This document shows positions 12,816-27,300 of a stretch of DNA of 64,000 nucleotides, one piece after another. Position numbers and translations under genes: made by a program. Where the stretch lies: positions 16,677,768 through 16,741,767 of the forward strand of contig BROE01000020.1 of the NCBI GenBank assembly GCA_036571765.1, read 5' to 3'. The DNA is from Plecoglossus altivelis. Taxonomy: Eukaryota; Chordata; Actinopteri; Osmeriformes; Plecoglossidae. The number at the start of each line of letters is the position of its first letter. Position 1 is the stretch's first letter. The notes under the pieces are model-generated. The model saw nothing but the letters and a program-made list of their open reading frames with translations. It was not told the DNA's origin and ran no database searches.

Positions 12816-13719
12816 ACTAATGTTAATATGACTGTTTCAAATACCCCTTGTTTAAACTGATGGTGTCAACTGCTTATTCCTCATACTCATAACTGACTTT
12901 AGATATTTTGATTTTTTAGAGTTAAAAGGAAAATCATAACATATTAGTATGTCATATCTGTAGACTATGAATTCAACCTTACAGGTTTGGAACATTTGGT
13001 GATAATGACATGGGAACTGGAATCACTCCTCTATTGGACTGACTGGCAAGACCCGGTGACTCATTAAGAATCTAATTGATCAAATTGTTGAGGGGGCGCG
13101 TTTCGTATTGCACCTTTGAGGATATTATAGACTGTATGTTCCTTGTTTGATGTATAACACAATATATCATAATATGGATTTTTTTTTGGGTGTAGCTGAT
13201 GTGGCAATATTTCAGTCCAGACTCTTTGGAACATTATAATGATTTGTTTTCTCCATTTGCTATAAGATGCACTTTACTCCAGTCAGCACCTCAAGGACTA
13301 CAACAATAGCCTTTAAGTCATTAGCACTCAATCCTTGACAGCTAGCTGCTAGCATGCTGCATGCAGCAGCTGTCTGGCTGCAGGGTGTGGGGGTTAGGTT
13401 AGGGACTCAGGGGTTTAAATGGGGAGGGGGGGGGGCAGGCGTGGTGAGTCTAATTTGTAATTATAATCTTGAGCTCTTCCTCATCTCATCTCCTCCATGG
13501 ACATGTCCGTAGTGGCCCAGGAGGTACCGTCCCCAAAGGACATTTAGAGTGCAGCCGGTGCTGAAGTATATGATGAAGGACAGTATCCTCACATCCTTAC
13601 GCATCTTCGACATGATCCTAGATCAGTTTGAATGTCGTAGAACAGCCAATGAGAACGGCCATTCTCTTTTGGAGGACATTGGGGCTCTACAATAGACCCA
13701 TGGCATAATGTCACATTCT

Positions 13720-13742
13720 CTCTTCTCTCTCTTTTTCTCTCC

Positions 13743-13777
<35 letters not shown>

Positions 13778-13948
13778 TACTCACTCGCTGACAATATCTA
13801 CCTATGTCTTGCTATCTCTCTCTCTCTCTCTTTCTCACAATTTACCTGTTTCGCTTTCTTTCTCACTCGCTCACAATCTACCAATGCCCCTGTTTCCTCT
13901 TTTTATTTTCCTCTCTCTCTTTCACAGAATCTACCTATGTCTCTCTCT

Positions 13949-13979
<31 letters not shown>

Positions 13980-13980
13980 T
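13720..13980. repeat. CT-rich microsatellite cluster
   Basis: Several (CT)n runs at 13742-13773, 13814-13830 and 13950-13978, separated by short unique pieces that themselves look duplicated (CTCACAATCTACC-type segments). Confidence 0.8.
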
Positions 13981-14611
13981 TCATTAGAATGCAGGGAGCG
14001 TCTTCTCTGCTGTGAGTCACTCACTCCTCCAGTCAGCTTCTAATATTGCGCCTCTGACTTCACACTGGCCAACCGAGGATTCAGTTTCCACGGAAACGTA
14101 GTCCAGGCCACACCTCCCCCAAACCCCCGTCAATCCTCCTCCTCCCCCTTCCCGCCACATACCATGTGACTTTCAGGAAGACATCGGCAGACTGGTTTAT
14201 ATTCATTAACCCCCGCCTGCCTTGGATCACGCCATGGGCTCCTCAAGGCCAGATTTTCATCTCAGCAGCATCATCAAAGAACATCAAAGAGCGTTCCTGT
14301 ACTACGAAAATAACATGGAATATTTTCTGGCACACTGCGTATGTAATGTTCTTGACTAACCCTAATCCATTAATACCACTGAGAGTCTCATCGACGGGCA
14401 GTTTTACAGTTATTTACAGTTATACGCCACTTTCATGCTTTATTGCAAGGTCCACTGATGCCAATAAAATAAAGATAATTTTATTATTTAATAATCTATC
14501 TGTGAATTAAATGAGAGAATACGTTAAAACACTAGCCAGCTCCTGTTAGAAGTGAAGTGATACCATAGCACAGCTGTCACAGGCGATGAGCCCTGAAGTT
14601 GGACTGCTGAG

Positions 14612-14905
14612 ATAGAGGGATGTGGTGGAAGGAAGGGATGGAGGGATGTGGTGGAAGGAAGGGATGGAGGGATGTGGTGGAAGGAAGGGGTGGAGGGATT
14701 TGGTGGGAGTAAGGGATGGAGGGATGTGGTGGAAGGAAGGGATGGAGGGATGTGGTGGAAGGAAGGGATGGAGGGATTTGGTGGGAGTAAGGGATGGAGG
14801 GATGAGATGGAGCGAAGGGATGGAGGGATGAGATGGGGAGAAGGGATGGAGGGATGAGATGGAGGAGTGGGATGGAGGGATGAGATGGAGGAGTGGGATA
14901 GGGGG
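14612..14905. repeat. 26-bp minisatellite
   Basis: Tandem units of about 26 bp of the form GGATGGAGGGATGTGGTGG plus AAGGAAG, about 11 copies, drifting towards GGATGAGATGGAG at the right end. Two overlapping glycine-rich frames over it are artefacts. Confidence 0.85.
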
Positions 14906-15014
14906 TATGTTTAGGTCTATGCTTATTATGGGATGGAAAGATAAAACCTGAAGTCCGGTGGTGATCTCACCTTAATATTGCCTCATGCAATACTGAACCC
15001 CCCTTCCTCCCTGG

Positions 15015-15022
15015 GGTAGCCA

Positions 15023-15056
<34 letters not shown>

Positions 15057-15080
15057 CGTGTTGTGTGTGTGTGTGTGGTG
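15015..15080. repeat. GT microsatellite
   Basis: (GT)n run of about 30 bp with a second shorter run after an interruption. Confidence 0.9.
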
Positions 15081-15624
15081 TGCCCCAGAATGTGTGTGTG
15101 GTGGTGTTGTGTATGTGCTTTGTTGTATGTAGTGTGATCGCCTTGGTGTATTGCACCGTGTGAAAGAAAGTATGAATGAAATCTCTTCCTAAGTTGGAGA
15201 CAGGAGATGAGGTCATACGTGAAAGTAGGGAAAATCCATCCTAGTTGGCGCCATTCAAGAAACAGTTCCTGAACAACACTGATGACATGGATTGAGTAGC
15301 AGCAAGACTGATGACAGTGCCGTATGTCTCTGACTACAAGTCACAAAGATGAGCAAACACGCGGCTCTTTTAAATAGCCACTTTCGTTGCCGTACACATT
15401 CATTATTTGCTGTCTTTCTTTGGACTCTTTGAAAACCACAGCAAATCCCAGAGAATCAGAGCACCCACTCGTGTTGTGTTTGGTCATTGTTCGGTTCCTC
15501 ATGTGAGGGTTGGTTAATGGGATCTCATTCAGGTTGTCGGTGGGCGGAGATGCGAGAAAGAATGGCAGGAGAGGCTCTCCAGGAGCCCGGCTTAATCAAC
15601 TCTCCAGGGAGGCAGCTGCCACAG

Positions 15625-16080
15625 CAAGGCTGACCCCCACACCCCCACACACCCCTCCACACACCCCCTACAACCCCCCTACAACCCCCACACACCCCTC
15701 TACAACCCCCACACCCCAGGGCCTCCGCCTCCCCCAGGCCCCCTCCATCCTTCATCCACCCACATTCCCCACCCCCAGATCCTTTACCCAAAATCTCTAC
15801 GCCTACCTCCCCCTCTCCCCCCACCCTCCTGGCTGCACTGCCTACCCCTGCTAACCCTCCCCTGCCTATCCTGCTTGTGGACCACCTGGCTCCAAAAAGT
15901 CCCCCATCCAAAAACCCCTCCAAATTTTTTTTTTTTTTTTCCTTTGCCCCCCCCCCCCACCCCCATCCCCCCAAATCCCTCCTGGGCTCCCTCCACCCCC
16001 CTCCTCCCCTTACCTCCTTCCACCCTCCCCTCCCTCCTCCACCACACACACCCTCTCCTTACCTCCCCTTGTCGACACCC
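15625..16080. repeat. C-rich low-complexity region
   Basis: C and CA-rich DNA (ACACCCC, CCCCCTACAACC) with a T15 run at about 15927-15941 followed by a C run. Frames on both strands here are proline- or glycine-rich artefacts. Confidence 0.75.
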
Positions 16081-17791
16081 TCTCCTTTCCCCTCAAAATT
16101 ACACTGACAATCTGGCTTCTCCCTCAACACCAAGCCCCCTTGTGTTCCTCTACAGCTATTGGCTAAGCCCCTGGCCGCATGCCATTGCTCTGTAAACAAA
16201 TCAACAACGGGACCAAAGCCCCAAAGCTCTCCTGCAGGATTGCGAGACACAACGAGGCCTAATGCTCATCTTCTCCAGCCATCAGCGGTCCTAACGCAGG
16301 ACACCTTCATGCAGGATGACCTAACAGCATTCCCCTAAGATAGCTGGCAGTCAGGCTATAGTCTGTATCAACGAACAGTCCATTTATATCGGAATGCAAA
16401 GAATTCTGTCCATGACAAGGAGATTACAAATGTCGTGTTTTCCGTGTCCATGGAAACTGTATGCATGGGTATACTCTGCATATGCGTACAGCCACTCAGG
16501 AGAGGGAGACTGGCAGGGTGATGTCATCATCCAGGGACAGGGCTGGGCTCAGGCTAGGCACTGGCTGGGGCCCGGCCTCCCTCTCAGGCAGGGAATCACC
16601 CTGGAACCAGATAAATAAATTAGAGATGTGAGGCGCGTGGACAGACTGCAACTGAAAATAGAACCGTGTGAACATGGACTGTTATGTACTGTGAAGGTGA
16701 GGAGGACGGATGCAGTGATAGCAGCGATGGCGGCCAGCAATGTCTCGTTGGAACCGTATTTCGGAGGGAACCGGTATAAAGACGTCTCTGGTTTTCGGAC
16801 ACTCAAAGTCTGACACCCAGGGAGAGGCAGAGATTGAGTGTGCTGTAGACTGCATGTGGTCTTGTGTCTCTGATGTCTGTGGCCTAGTTTGTGGGGTTTC
16901 CCCTCGTCTGAGAGCAGGAGAATGATGTCACCCTAATGCTCTAAGCTGTGGGTGTTGGGGGGGGGTTAATCTGAGACAAGGCTTGGATTTGGCATTAGGA
17001 TCCAATAAGGGGCACATACAACCGTTTTACACAAACAGACAGAACCTGCTGAAACAGTCGGATTAGTAGATTTGTGGCACGCCCCTCCCCCTCTCTTGCT
17101 GTGAAAATCCCGACAAGTTCTGTTCAAAACTCTCACTTGACATCAACTCCAGCTAACTCAAGTTGCTTCACGAAATCTTTTCTTTTTTTACAACTTTCTC
17201 ATGACCCGCTTACCGCTGTTGAATATGATTCATGTTGTAAAACGTGTTTGTCTAACACACATTTCTAATTAAAACGGGGACAAAGATGGAGAGGGTTGTT
17301 GTGTTAAATTAAAACAACAAAATCATCCTTTAGGCTTCTGCTATCGGTGCTTTATGGTTTCCGCAACATCTGGACTGGTCTCTCCCAGAAAGGTTGCGCG
17401 CGTCGGTGAGATCACTAGTAGACGGTGCTTCCACGCGACAGACGGGCCAAGGACAGAGATTACATCCCAATTATAATCGATAGAGAGTGTGTGTTAATAG
17501 GGATGAAGAGATTTGCCCGCTGTCCGGCCTTAATGCCGCATTCTTTGGGGATGACATCATTTTCATAACCTCACACTGGCTGATCCCCGGTGGAGCCACA
17601 AATAAACCCGTTACCTGCCGGCTGCAAGCCGATATTCGTTGTCAAGTCTACTTGGACAGAACTCGTCACGGCACAACTATCTCCTGATAGGCGAGCATCA
17701 AAGTAGCGCTATCCCGCCCTCACTCCGTACGCCAGATCAGCAGCATCACTCCGCCTCCCCTCCGTTGCAGTAAAGGTGAGACGCTCCGCGA

Positions 17792-17798
17792 TATAAAA
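17792..17798 (+). promoter_or_regulatory. map3k12: TATA box of the main map3k12 promoter
   Basis: TATAAAA after a GC-rich CTCCGCG, about 30 nt before the likely start site near 17822. It is followed by an untranslated exon with a consensus donor at 18158/18159, which supports it as a real promoter. Its assignment to map3k12 rests on strand and position: map3k12 is the next plus-strand gene. Confidence 0.5.
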
Positions 17799-17821
17799 CC
17801 ACCGGGGCCTCAGAGAATCGT

Positions 17822-18158
17822 CAGCCACGACACACGCGCGCCCCCCTCACATGCGGACGGAAGGATATACTCGTGCAGATGTAGACATTGATGGAGAATA
17901 TTAAGAGATTGTTTTGGAATACACGCTCAGGACCTCCGTCGCTTATAGTAGCCTTCATGCAGTGAGTGCAGCGTGCAGACTTGGATACGCGCGGTGACAC
18001 TGATTATATAAACAAAACCAAAGGAGCATAGTAATTGTACTGTTTCAAGACTGTTGTGTCAAGAACAATTTCTATTAACAGCAGGAAACAAGTTAATATC
18101 TGTATTCAACAATAATGGAGTTTGAGACTTGATTTGGAGTAACACAACACCGCTTCAG
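17822..18158 (+). other. map3k12: Probable 5' UTR exon of map3k12
   Basis: Untranslated stretch between the TATA box and the donor CTTCAG/GTAGGC. It contains several ATG triplets followed by early stops. The next exon would begin at 19271 after a CCCCCAG acceptor and carries the start codon at 19340. The start at 17822 is estimated from the TATA position. Confidence 0.45.
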
Positions 18159-19339
18159 GTAGGCTATTTACAAACACTGGATTTTGACTTAACTACAATG
18201 TCAACGCACATGACCATATTCGACTTTTTGTTACACTTCTTCGCGAATGCTTTGCGGTGTGAACGATTCTGAGAACCTCTAGCCCGTAATACTGCTTAGA
18301 CGCACCGAAGCGTGGATGGGAGATGCGCATGCTGACGCTCACGCGGCTGTTCGGAGTGCGGCGTATTTACGGCCACGGGCTGGTAGTCACCCCTTCTGCT
18401 GTTGTTATAAAACTGCAGCTGATGCCCCCTATTACTGGCAATGGCTGTTAGCGAGAAAACCAGTCACATGAAAATGATTGGTGGGATTATTCAACGAAGG
18501 GAGTTTCAGAGGAGAGGTTTCTCATCACGAATCAGCGTGCCATAGAATACAAATGTTGTGGTCTTCATTGTCCTCCCCCGTGTCAAGAATAAAGCGCATG
18601 TGAAGGGACAGTGTTCTCGCGGTCTATTTTGATTCTCATAAAATCAATTTGTCCGAGTTACTGGCTCGAGGATTTGGTTTTACATCACGCAAGCAAGATG
18701 GAGACTGCATCAATTATTACTGAACTTGGTAACACATGGGGCAGAGTGGCAGCTCATCAGATCACTCCACGTCCGTCGTTTCGCTGATTACAGGGCATCT
18801 AACTATCACTGAGTGGATTTTACACGGCTGAAATAAGATAGAAACAATTAGGTAACTGAAGTACCACCAGTGGCCAGCGAAGCTACAGTTAAGCTACAGT
18901 AGACGGCAGTAGCAGCTGTAAACTCATTTACTCAGATCCGTCGCTGCCTTTTTTTTAAACCTCAGCCTCACAGTCAGTCAGGCTGGTATAGGCTCTGCGT
19001 ATCGTGCCAAACACGGTGCTAATTATGTTGAGATGGAGACAGGGGGTGTCTGTGGTTGTTATGGTTGTGCATAGCTGTTTTCTACAGAAAGAGGATGCAT
19101 GATGTGGAGAGAGGTGACTCTGAAACCTTGTTGTCTAAAAGCAGGGTCTTGACGGAAATGTTTATGCAAATATGAAAGAAGAAATGCGTGTGTTGCTGGT
19201 TGGATGTTCTTTGGTTCCCACCATGCTGTGTCGTAACAACTTATCCTCCCCTTCCACCCGTGTCCCCCAGGCCCTGGCCCCAGTCCAGCCCCACTAAGGC
19301 TCCCCATCCCTGGCTGGATCAGGTGATAACCGCCTCCTC

Positions 19340-20300
19340 ATGGCCCTCATCCACGAGCCCCGTGCCCCCTCCCCCTCCCTCTCCGGCTTCACCTCCCCGC
19401 TGTCCGAGCCGCCCTCCATCCGCCGCCTGGACGCCGACACCCCCGCCTGCACCCCCGAGATGGACCTGACGCCCACCCAGTGCGTGCTCCGGAACGTGCT
19501 CTCCATCCACACGGGGGCCGCCCCGGAGCCAGAGGGGGGCGGGGGCGGAGGAGGAGGAGGAGGAGGGGGGCACACGTGCAGGCACAGCCCCACGCCGAGC
19601 GAGGAGCAGCAGGAGCACTTTGCCAACAGCGTCCTGAAGCTGCATGAGAGCGACGGAGGCACGACCCCGGGCAGGGGCGAGGGCGAGGGGCAGGACGCGG
19701 AGGCCGGGGCGGTCCGGAGCCAGGCGATGGACGCCAGGCTGCAGTGCCAGTCTGGAGGGGGCTTCCTGGAGGGGCTGTTTGGCTGCCTGAGGCCTGTCTG
19801 GACCATGATTGGCAAGGCCTACTCCACCGAACACAAACACAACCTGGAAGGTGAGCCAGAATCAAAGCAGGGGCAGTTTCAGGATGGGCGGGGGGTGTTG
19901 ACGGCGGTAGCGGGTTGGTTGGACGGTGAGGGTGGCTGGGGAGGTGGGTGGTGTGGAGGGTGGGTGGGAAGAAAGGGAAGTGAGTGACGGGATGGCAGAA
20001 TCAAAGAGAAAGGATAACAGAGAGAGTAGTGCCACTCCATGTGACAGTGTGAAAGGCTTTAAAGTGCAGGTCTGCGTGGCCAAAGAACCTGTTAGCGCCG
20101 CTCCAAATTGCGGAGCTTTGATATGCTAATTGTATCCCCGTACCATTATGTGTAATTATATCAACAACCCGTTACAAATGAGATATCTCACACAAAGGAA
20201 GACGTTGTAAACAAACACTCGTCCGCTAGCTGGTGTTAGCTAACCGCGCTACCTGGTGCCTCTGCTGGGCCTCCCTGTGGCTCTGGCCATCCCTCCCCCC

Positions 20301-20338
<38 letters not shown>

Positions 20339-23300
20339 TCTCCCAGTGACGCGCTGCTGTTTGTGTGTGCAGACGCTACAATGGGCCCAATTCCCCCAGG
20401 ACCCCTCCACCAGGCCTGCCTCATGCGTTATTCATAACCACGGACTGACCCTGCCCCTCTCATCACTACAATCACACACAGACTCACACACACAGACACA
20501 CACACACATTTAAACACACTGTACCGTTCATCTTTATTAAGCGACACACACGTAGATCCTCTCGTGCATAGCCACACAATCAAACACGCGCCCCACGCAC
20601 CTCTCATCTCTATTAGAAAGATGCTCGCGCGCGGAGACACACACATGCTCACTCGCTTACTCACCCACGCACACGCGCACACGCATGCACACACACACAA
20701 CACACACACACACACACACACACACTCTATCTTCACAGACCAAACAGCCTGTCTGGCACAAGCTGGCAGCATCAGGGGAGGACCGGAGCCTCCTGTTTTC
20801 CTTCACCTCTCTGTCTCTACCTCTCTGATATTTTACCATGCATTTGACTCCCCCTTCCTCCTCCCACCCACCTTTCCTCCTCCCACCATCCCCTCTCTCC
20901 TCTCCACCCACCCCTCCTCTCCTTCCACCCCATCCACTCCCTCCTCCCCATCCTCACCTCCCCGCTTCTCCTTCTCCTCTCCACCCATCCCAGCTCTCCT
21001 CTCCACCCATCCCTCCTTTCCTCTCCACCCATCCCTTCTCTCTACCCATCCTCCCTCTCCTCTCCACCCATCCCTCCTTTCCACCCATCCCTCCTCTCCC
21101 CTCCTCTCCTCTCCACCCACCCCTCCCCTCCTCTCTTCTCCACCCATCCCTCCTCTCCTCTCCACCCACCCCCCACTCCCTTTTATCAGGTCCTTTCATC
21201 CCATCACAGTCTTTTGCTCCTGTGTGTTTCCTCTCAGAAAGACAGAGGCTGACTGGCTGTGTAACAGAACATTGCTACAACTGTGGATCATGATGACGTT
21301 TTGTAGTTTTGCAGACCTGGTCTGACTGGATGGGTGATTCAGGCTAGTACAGATCCAACCTTTCCTCCTTGACTGTGGGGACGGTAAACCATCTTAAAAA
21401 ATCCCCCAAATGTTCATTTCATAAGCTTTGTTAACGCGGGATCGGGCTCCGGGAAAAGAAAAGGATTACGATTGAATTGAAACGCAAGGGATTTTGATTC
21501 CCTTCAAGGTGGGAATGTTTAACAGACTCCTGATGGGGCCAAAGTATTCCCTAATCAATCACTGTACTGTACAGCACACAAGCTCATCAATAATGTATGG
21601 CATGCTGGTTAATATGATGAATTCAGCCCAGAAACAGGTCTGCAAGTTAAAGGATATTATCCCATCTTAGCCAAGGCAGCCGCACCACGCTAGCCTCTAT
21701 TAGCTGTCTGTCTCCCCAGCTTTCCTGCCCCTCTCACCCCTTCCCCGGGGATGTCTCCCCCCTGCTCCTCCCCCCCATCCTCCACTTCCACATTAGCCTC
21801 CCAAATCCCCACCTCCCCCCGCCTCCCCCCGCCCGGCCCCCAACAGAGCGGAGGGGTCCTGTTACAGAGCAGCTCCACAATAGAGATAAGCAGGATTTAG
21901 GGCTGGGTGCGTATTACACATGGCAGATTACATTTCTCTGTCTGTCTGTGTGCGCTCGAGTCTGGGGCTGAGGTGAGGTTCAAGTGTGGTGCATGCACAC
22001 ACACACACGCACACACACATACATACACGCATACACACACACACATACACGCTCACTTACACATACATGTACACAAGTAAGCATGTGTTAAAATGGCCGT
22101 TTCTCTCTCAGGTTGCATCTGCCACCAGGACACACAGTTCATGCATATTCATGCTGGTTAGTGTTAGTTATTACTGCATCTGCTTCTAAGCCTAATAAAG
22201 GGTCGACAACAAAAGAAAATAACAATTCATAATTAATTAATCATCCGATTAGCTCAGCTCCCAGTAAATGCATCTTAGGCCAACACAAATCCTTTCTCAT
22301 GTCTCTCTATTCCTCTCTCTCTTCCTTTCTCTCATCCTCTCTCTCTTCCACTCTCTACCCCTCTCTCTCTTCTCCTCCCCCCCTGGGTCATTTAGTCTCT
22401 GACATGTCATCTTTCCCTCTGTCTCTCTCTCTCTCTTTCTTCTTCTATCTCTTCCTTTCTCTCATCCTCTCTCTCTTCCACTCTCTCTACCCCCCTCTCT
22501 CTCTTCTCCTCCCCCTCTGGGTCATTTTGTCTCTGACATGTCGCTTTCCTCTCTCCCCCCTCCTCCTCCCCAGAGCTGTGGGAGGTTCCGTTCGAGGAGA
22601 TCTCTGACCTGCAGTGGGTGGGCAGCGGGGCGCAGGGCGCCGTCTTCCTGGGGAAGTTCCACGGCGAGGACGTGGCGGTGAAGAAAGTGCGCGATCTCAA
22701 GGAGACGGACATCAAGCACCTCCGCAAACTAAAACACCCCAACATCATCACCTTCAAGTGAGGATCTGCATTCATTCCAACGCAGTTTTCTATTTATAAT
22801 TCTAGGAGAACAGTCATTCCAAAGATGCCTTTTTTCTTTAGTTCCACTCAAAAGCTCTCCACAAAATTGTTAATTATTAATTGTGTTTCCCGTAAGAACT
22901 AAATTAACCTTTTTATTTCTATGAAGCGTTTTTCTGCAGAGGGTTTTGTCCCAGGAACTACTAAAGAACGTGTCTATTTATATATTCTAGAACCTTCTCT
23001 CGATTCTGTGCGTTCTTCTAACTCTGGGCTGTTTTTGGTTGTCCCTCCAGGGGCATCTGCACCCAGGCCCCGTGTTACTGCATCCTGATGGAGTACTGTG
23101 CCCAGGGACAGCTGTACGAGGTGCTGCGGGCTGGCCGCAAGATCACCCCCTCCCTGCTCATGGAGTGGTCCATGGGCATCGCAGGGGGCATGAACTACCT
23201 GCACCTTCACAAGATCATCCACAGGGACCTCAAGTCTCCCAAGTGAGTCGCAACTGCAGGACCACACAGTGCAAGGTGCTGTGGTGGTCTGTGCTTTACC

Positions 23301-24273
23301 ATACTGTACTGTATGGTACTTTACAGTACTGTGCTGTACTGTACTGTACCATACTGTACGGTATGGTTCTGTACCGCACTGTACTGTACCGTATGGTACT
23401 TTACCGTACTGTGCTATACTGTACCGTGCAGTACTATACCGTACTTTACTGTGGTAAACTATACTATACTCTACAGTATTGTTCTTTCAGTACAGAAAAC
23501 GTTTGTGTTCCTTTAGTATAGAAAACCTTTCCTATACTATATTACACCTTACTATAGTCTACAATATCACACTATGTTATACTATACTCCAGAGTATGAC
23601 ACTATACTATACCATACTACCTTCTAGCGTAGCCTCTTCAGTGTCCTGTGTTAGACACCATGTTTATTCCATCCTTGTGCTTCCTTCACAGCATGCTGAT
23701 CACGTATGACGACGCGGTGAAGATCTCCGACTTCGGAACGTCCAAGGAGCTGAGCGACAAGAGCACCAAGATGTCGTTCGCCGGGACGGTGGCCTGGATG
23801 GCTCCGGAGGTCATACGCAACGAGCCAGTCTCTGAAAAGGTTGACATCTGGTAAGAGACCGCACACTGGGGGACTCGCTGGGTCATACAAACATGTACAC
23901 ACACACGCGCGCGGACACACACACTGTACATTGTGTAATGTCATTTTCCCTCATGGTTTATATAATCTGTCATTATATCAACATTTGATCCTATTAGTTA
24001 TATTCTGCACTATACACTACAGTACGCTATATTACGTCTAGATAGTCTATTATGCGAGTTCTGTGGACAGGTGGTCGAAGTTGCACGAAATCGTTATACT
24101 TGCTAGCGTACGCAATTAGAATGGAGCAGCCGTTAGCGACTAGCGGCCCATCTCTCTGTCTTCTTTCTCTCTCTCTCTCTTTTCTCTTCTCTCGGTTCTA
24201 GTTTTCTTCATCCCTCCTATCATGATTGATCCCTTCCTATATACTTTTTCTCTCTCTGGATCTCTGTTTTACT

Positions 24274-24307
<34 letters not shown>

Positions 24308-27300
24308 TCCTATCTCCTATCCCCCTTCTCAGTCCCATCTCCATCGCTCTCCTGCAAAAGGAATGCTGCTTAATTTAATAATTGATAGGCCAGATGCTGG
24401 AGCTGTACAGAGACAGAACATCCATTCCAGACCAGACCTGTTCTCTGTCCCGGGGCCAGGCCTGTGCTGGCACAGAGCATCACAGGGGCCAGGCCTGTGC
24501 TGGCACAGAGCATCACAGGGGCCAGGCTGGTGTTAGTCCAGAGCATCATAGAGATCAGGCCTGTGTTGGCACAGAGCATCACAGGGGCCAGGCCTGTGCT
24601 GGCACAGAGCATCACAGGGGCCAGGCCTGTGCTGGCACAGAGCATCACAGGGGCCAGGCCGGTGTTGGCACAGAGCATCACAGGGGCCAGGCCTGTGTTA
24701 GCAGATAGAGCATCATGAAGGCCAGGCCTGTGTTAGCAGATAGAGCATCATGAAGGCCAGGCCTGTGTTAGCAGATAGAGCATCATGGAGGCCAGGCCTG
24801 TGTTAGCAGATAGAGCATCGTGGGGGCCAGGCCTGTGTTAGCAGATAGAGCATCATGAAGGCCAGGCCTGTGTTAGCCCCCAGGAGCAGATTCTGGTTCA
24901 CATCACTCAGGCCTCCTATTGGATCCAGGTCCCTTTTGTACCCCTGTTCTTCCCTCTGTTCGCACTCCCCGCTCTCGCTTTCTCCTGCCCCTCTCCTCAC
25001 TCCCCGCTCTCGCTTTCTCCTGCCCCTCTCCTCACTCCCCGCTCTTGCTTTCTCCTGCCCCTCTCTCCTCACTCCCCGCTCTCGCTTTCTCCTGCCCCTC
25101 TTCTCCTCACTCCCCTCTCCGCTTTTCTCCTGCCCCTCTGTCCTCACTCCCCGCTCTCGCTTTCTCCTGCCCCTCTCCTCACTCCCCGCTCTCGCTTTCT
25201 CCTGCCCCTCTCTCCTCACTCCCCGCTCTCGCTTTCTCCTGCCCCTCTCTCCTCACTCCCCGCTCTCGCTTTCTCCTGCCCCTCTCTCCTAGATGACATT
25301 TTAGAGGTATACAATAGACTTGAGAAATAATACTTTTATCTTCATCTCTCTCCTCTCTCTCGCTCTCCTCTCTCTCTCCTCTTTCTCGCTCTCCTCTTTC
25401 ACACTCTCCTCTCTCTCCTCTCTCTCGCTCCTCTCTCTCACTCTTTCTTTCTTTCTCTCTCCTCTCCCCCCCCTCTGGATCATTTCCTCTCTGACATGTC
25501 GTCAAATAGATTCTGCAGATGTAATATCTTTACAAATCGCAGCAAAGCGCTCCATGAATGTGCTGCGACGCTGTGGTTCAAACACAGACATTTACGCCCG
25601 GCAGGACTCTATAAATACACGCGTACTGTAAACACAGTGTCACAAGCCCCTCTCCCTTCCGTGCAGCGCTGTTGCCTCATCAAGCTGTCTCCATAGCAAC
25701 TCAGGTACCATCAACAAAAAGCCCTTCCTTAGTTACCCCTCCTGTAGTGCGGTTGCTCAGGCTCGTGGCTGGCTGCTCTTGGCTCGGAGCCAGCCTGGAG
25801 TCTAGGCGTCAGGCTGGCGAGGGCAGCACTGCCCTGGGGACCTTCACCAGAGTCTGGCCTGGCTGTCTAGGGCTCACACACAGGGGCACAACTACTGGCT
25901 GACCCCCCCATGACAAGCATGCTCCCGTAGACACACTATCGATCTCAGAATTGGTTCATTCGCTGTGTAAATCTGCACAAATACGGAGTTTTGTGTGGCA
26001 GGAAGGTGCAAACAATAACCATATAGGGATCTGAAATGAAACGTAGAGAAGTACAAGAAACTAACCATTTTTTAAATTAAACAATCTGAAGTATAAATAT
26101 AAACTAGATATAAGAATAAATCTGCTCCACAGCTCACATGCAAGGACGCTATATAAGAGCTATGATGTTAGTCATTCGCAGGGTGGTTATTCATATCAGC
26201 TGCGCTACAAAAATGTTTGGAGTAATGACTCGTCCCTGTCCTGTTCTCCTCCTTCCTGTCTCTCTCTTCATCTGTCTCTCTCTCTCTCTCCGACGCCCTC
26301 TCTGTCTGTCTCTCGCCAGGTCGTTTGGTGTGGTGCTGTGGGAGATGTTGACAGGAGAGGTGCCCTACAAGGACGTAGACTCCTCAGCCATCATCTGGGG
26401 AGTAGGCAACAACAGCCTGCAGCTGCCCATCCCAGAGAGCTGTCCAGACGGCTTCAAGCTGCTGCTCAAACAGTGCTGGTGAGGAGGGAGGGGAGGGAGA
26501 GAGAAAGGGGAGGGGGGCGGGAGGAGAGGTGGGAGGCGGGGGCGATGGAGGGAGGGATGGATGAAGGGAGGGAGGGGGGTTGGAGGGAGGGAGGTGCGGA
26601 GGGACGGAGGGGCAGAGGGAGGGTGGGAGACAGAGAAAGGGGCCTGAAAGAGACCGACTAAGGGTTGGAGGGGTGAGGATGCGAGGAGGAGGAGGGAAAG
26701 AGAGGGGGATGTAGACCGTGTAGAGGTGAAGACTAGGTTAGTGGTGGAGGGGTCATGGTTGATGTGTGGGTGAGAGCTCTTTGCTTTTGTTCTAACAGGA
26801 GCTGCAAGCCCAGGAACAGGCCATCCTTCCGGCAGATCTTACTGCATTTAGACATTGCGTCTGCAGACATCATGTCCACGCCACAGGAGACCTACTTCAA
26901 ATCCCAGGTGCCACCTTTTCTCCTCTGCTCTCCTCTTTTTCCCATTCTCTCATATCCTCTCCCACTCTCTCCTCCCCTCTCCTCCCCTCTCATTTCCTTG
27001 ATTCCTCTCTCTCTTCGCTCTCTCCATCTCTTGCAATCTGCCTTATGCCAAGAGGGACTAGATTTATGGCCTTCTGAAGGACAAGTGCTCGTTGTGTTGG
27101 ATATGTGCATGAGATTACACATGCTCCCCTGTACGAGCCCTCCCCCTCTCACACACGGACACACACACACACAGACACACACACACACAGACACACAAAG
27201 GACCATCAGTATTCATAACCTTTATACACCATACAAATCTCTGCATCTCTACCTGATTGTATCTAATAATACATACAAATAATCTTCTTCACCAATTTTT

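Larger units (their letters stand above)
10141..17790. other. Region between myg1 and the main map3k12 promoter, no coding exon recognised
   Basis: About 7.6 kb without any reading frame I can assign. It contains simple tracts listed separately, a possible untranslated exon ending at 10920, and a 114-codon frame at 14166-14510 that matches nothing I know and starts and ends in AT-rich DNA. Upstream regulatory DNA of map3k12 is the likely content. Confidence 0.5.

Noticed and set aside
14166..14510. 114-codon plus-strand frame
   Set aside because: No recognised motif; AT-rich ends and lack of splice signals make chance likely.
20564..21325. 253-codon plus-strand frame rich in Ser, Pro and His
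   Set aside because: Runs through a CA microsatellite and a pyrimidine minisatellite in map3k12 intron 1.
24440..25292. Regular direct repeats that resemble a CRISPR array at first glance
   Set aside because: Units are contiguous with no unique spacers, and the DNA is vertebrate; these are minisatellites.
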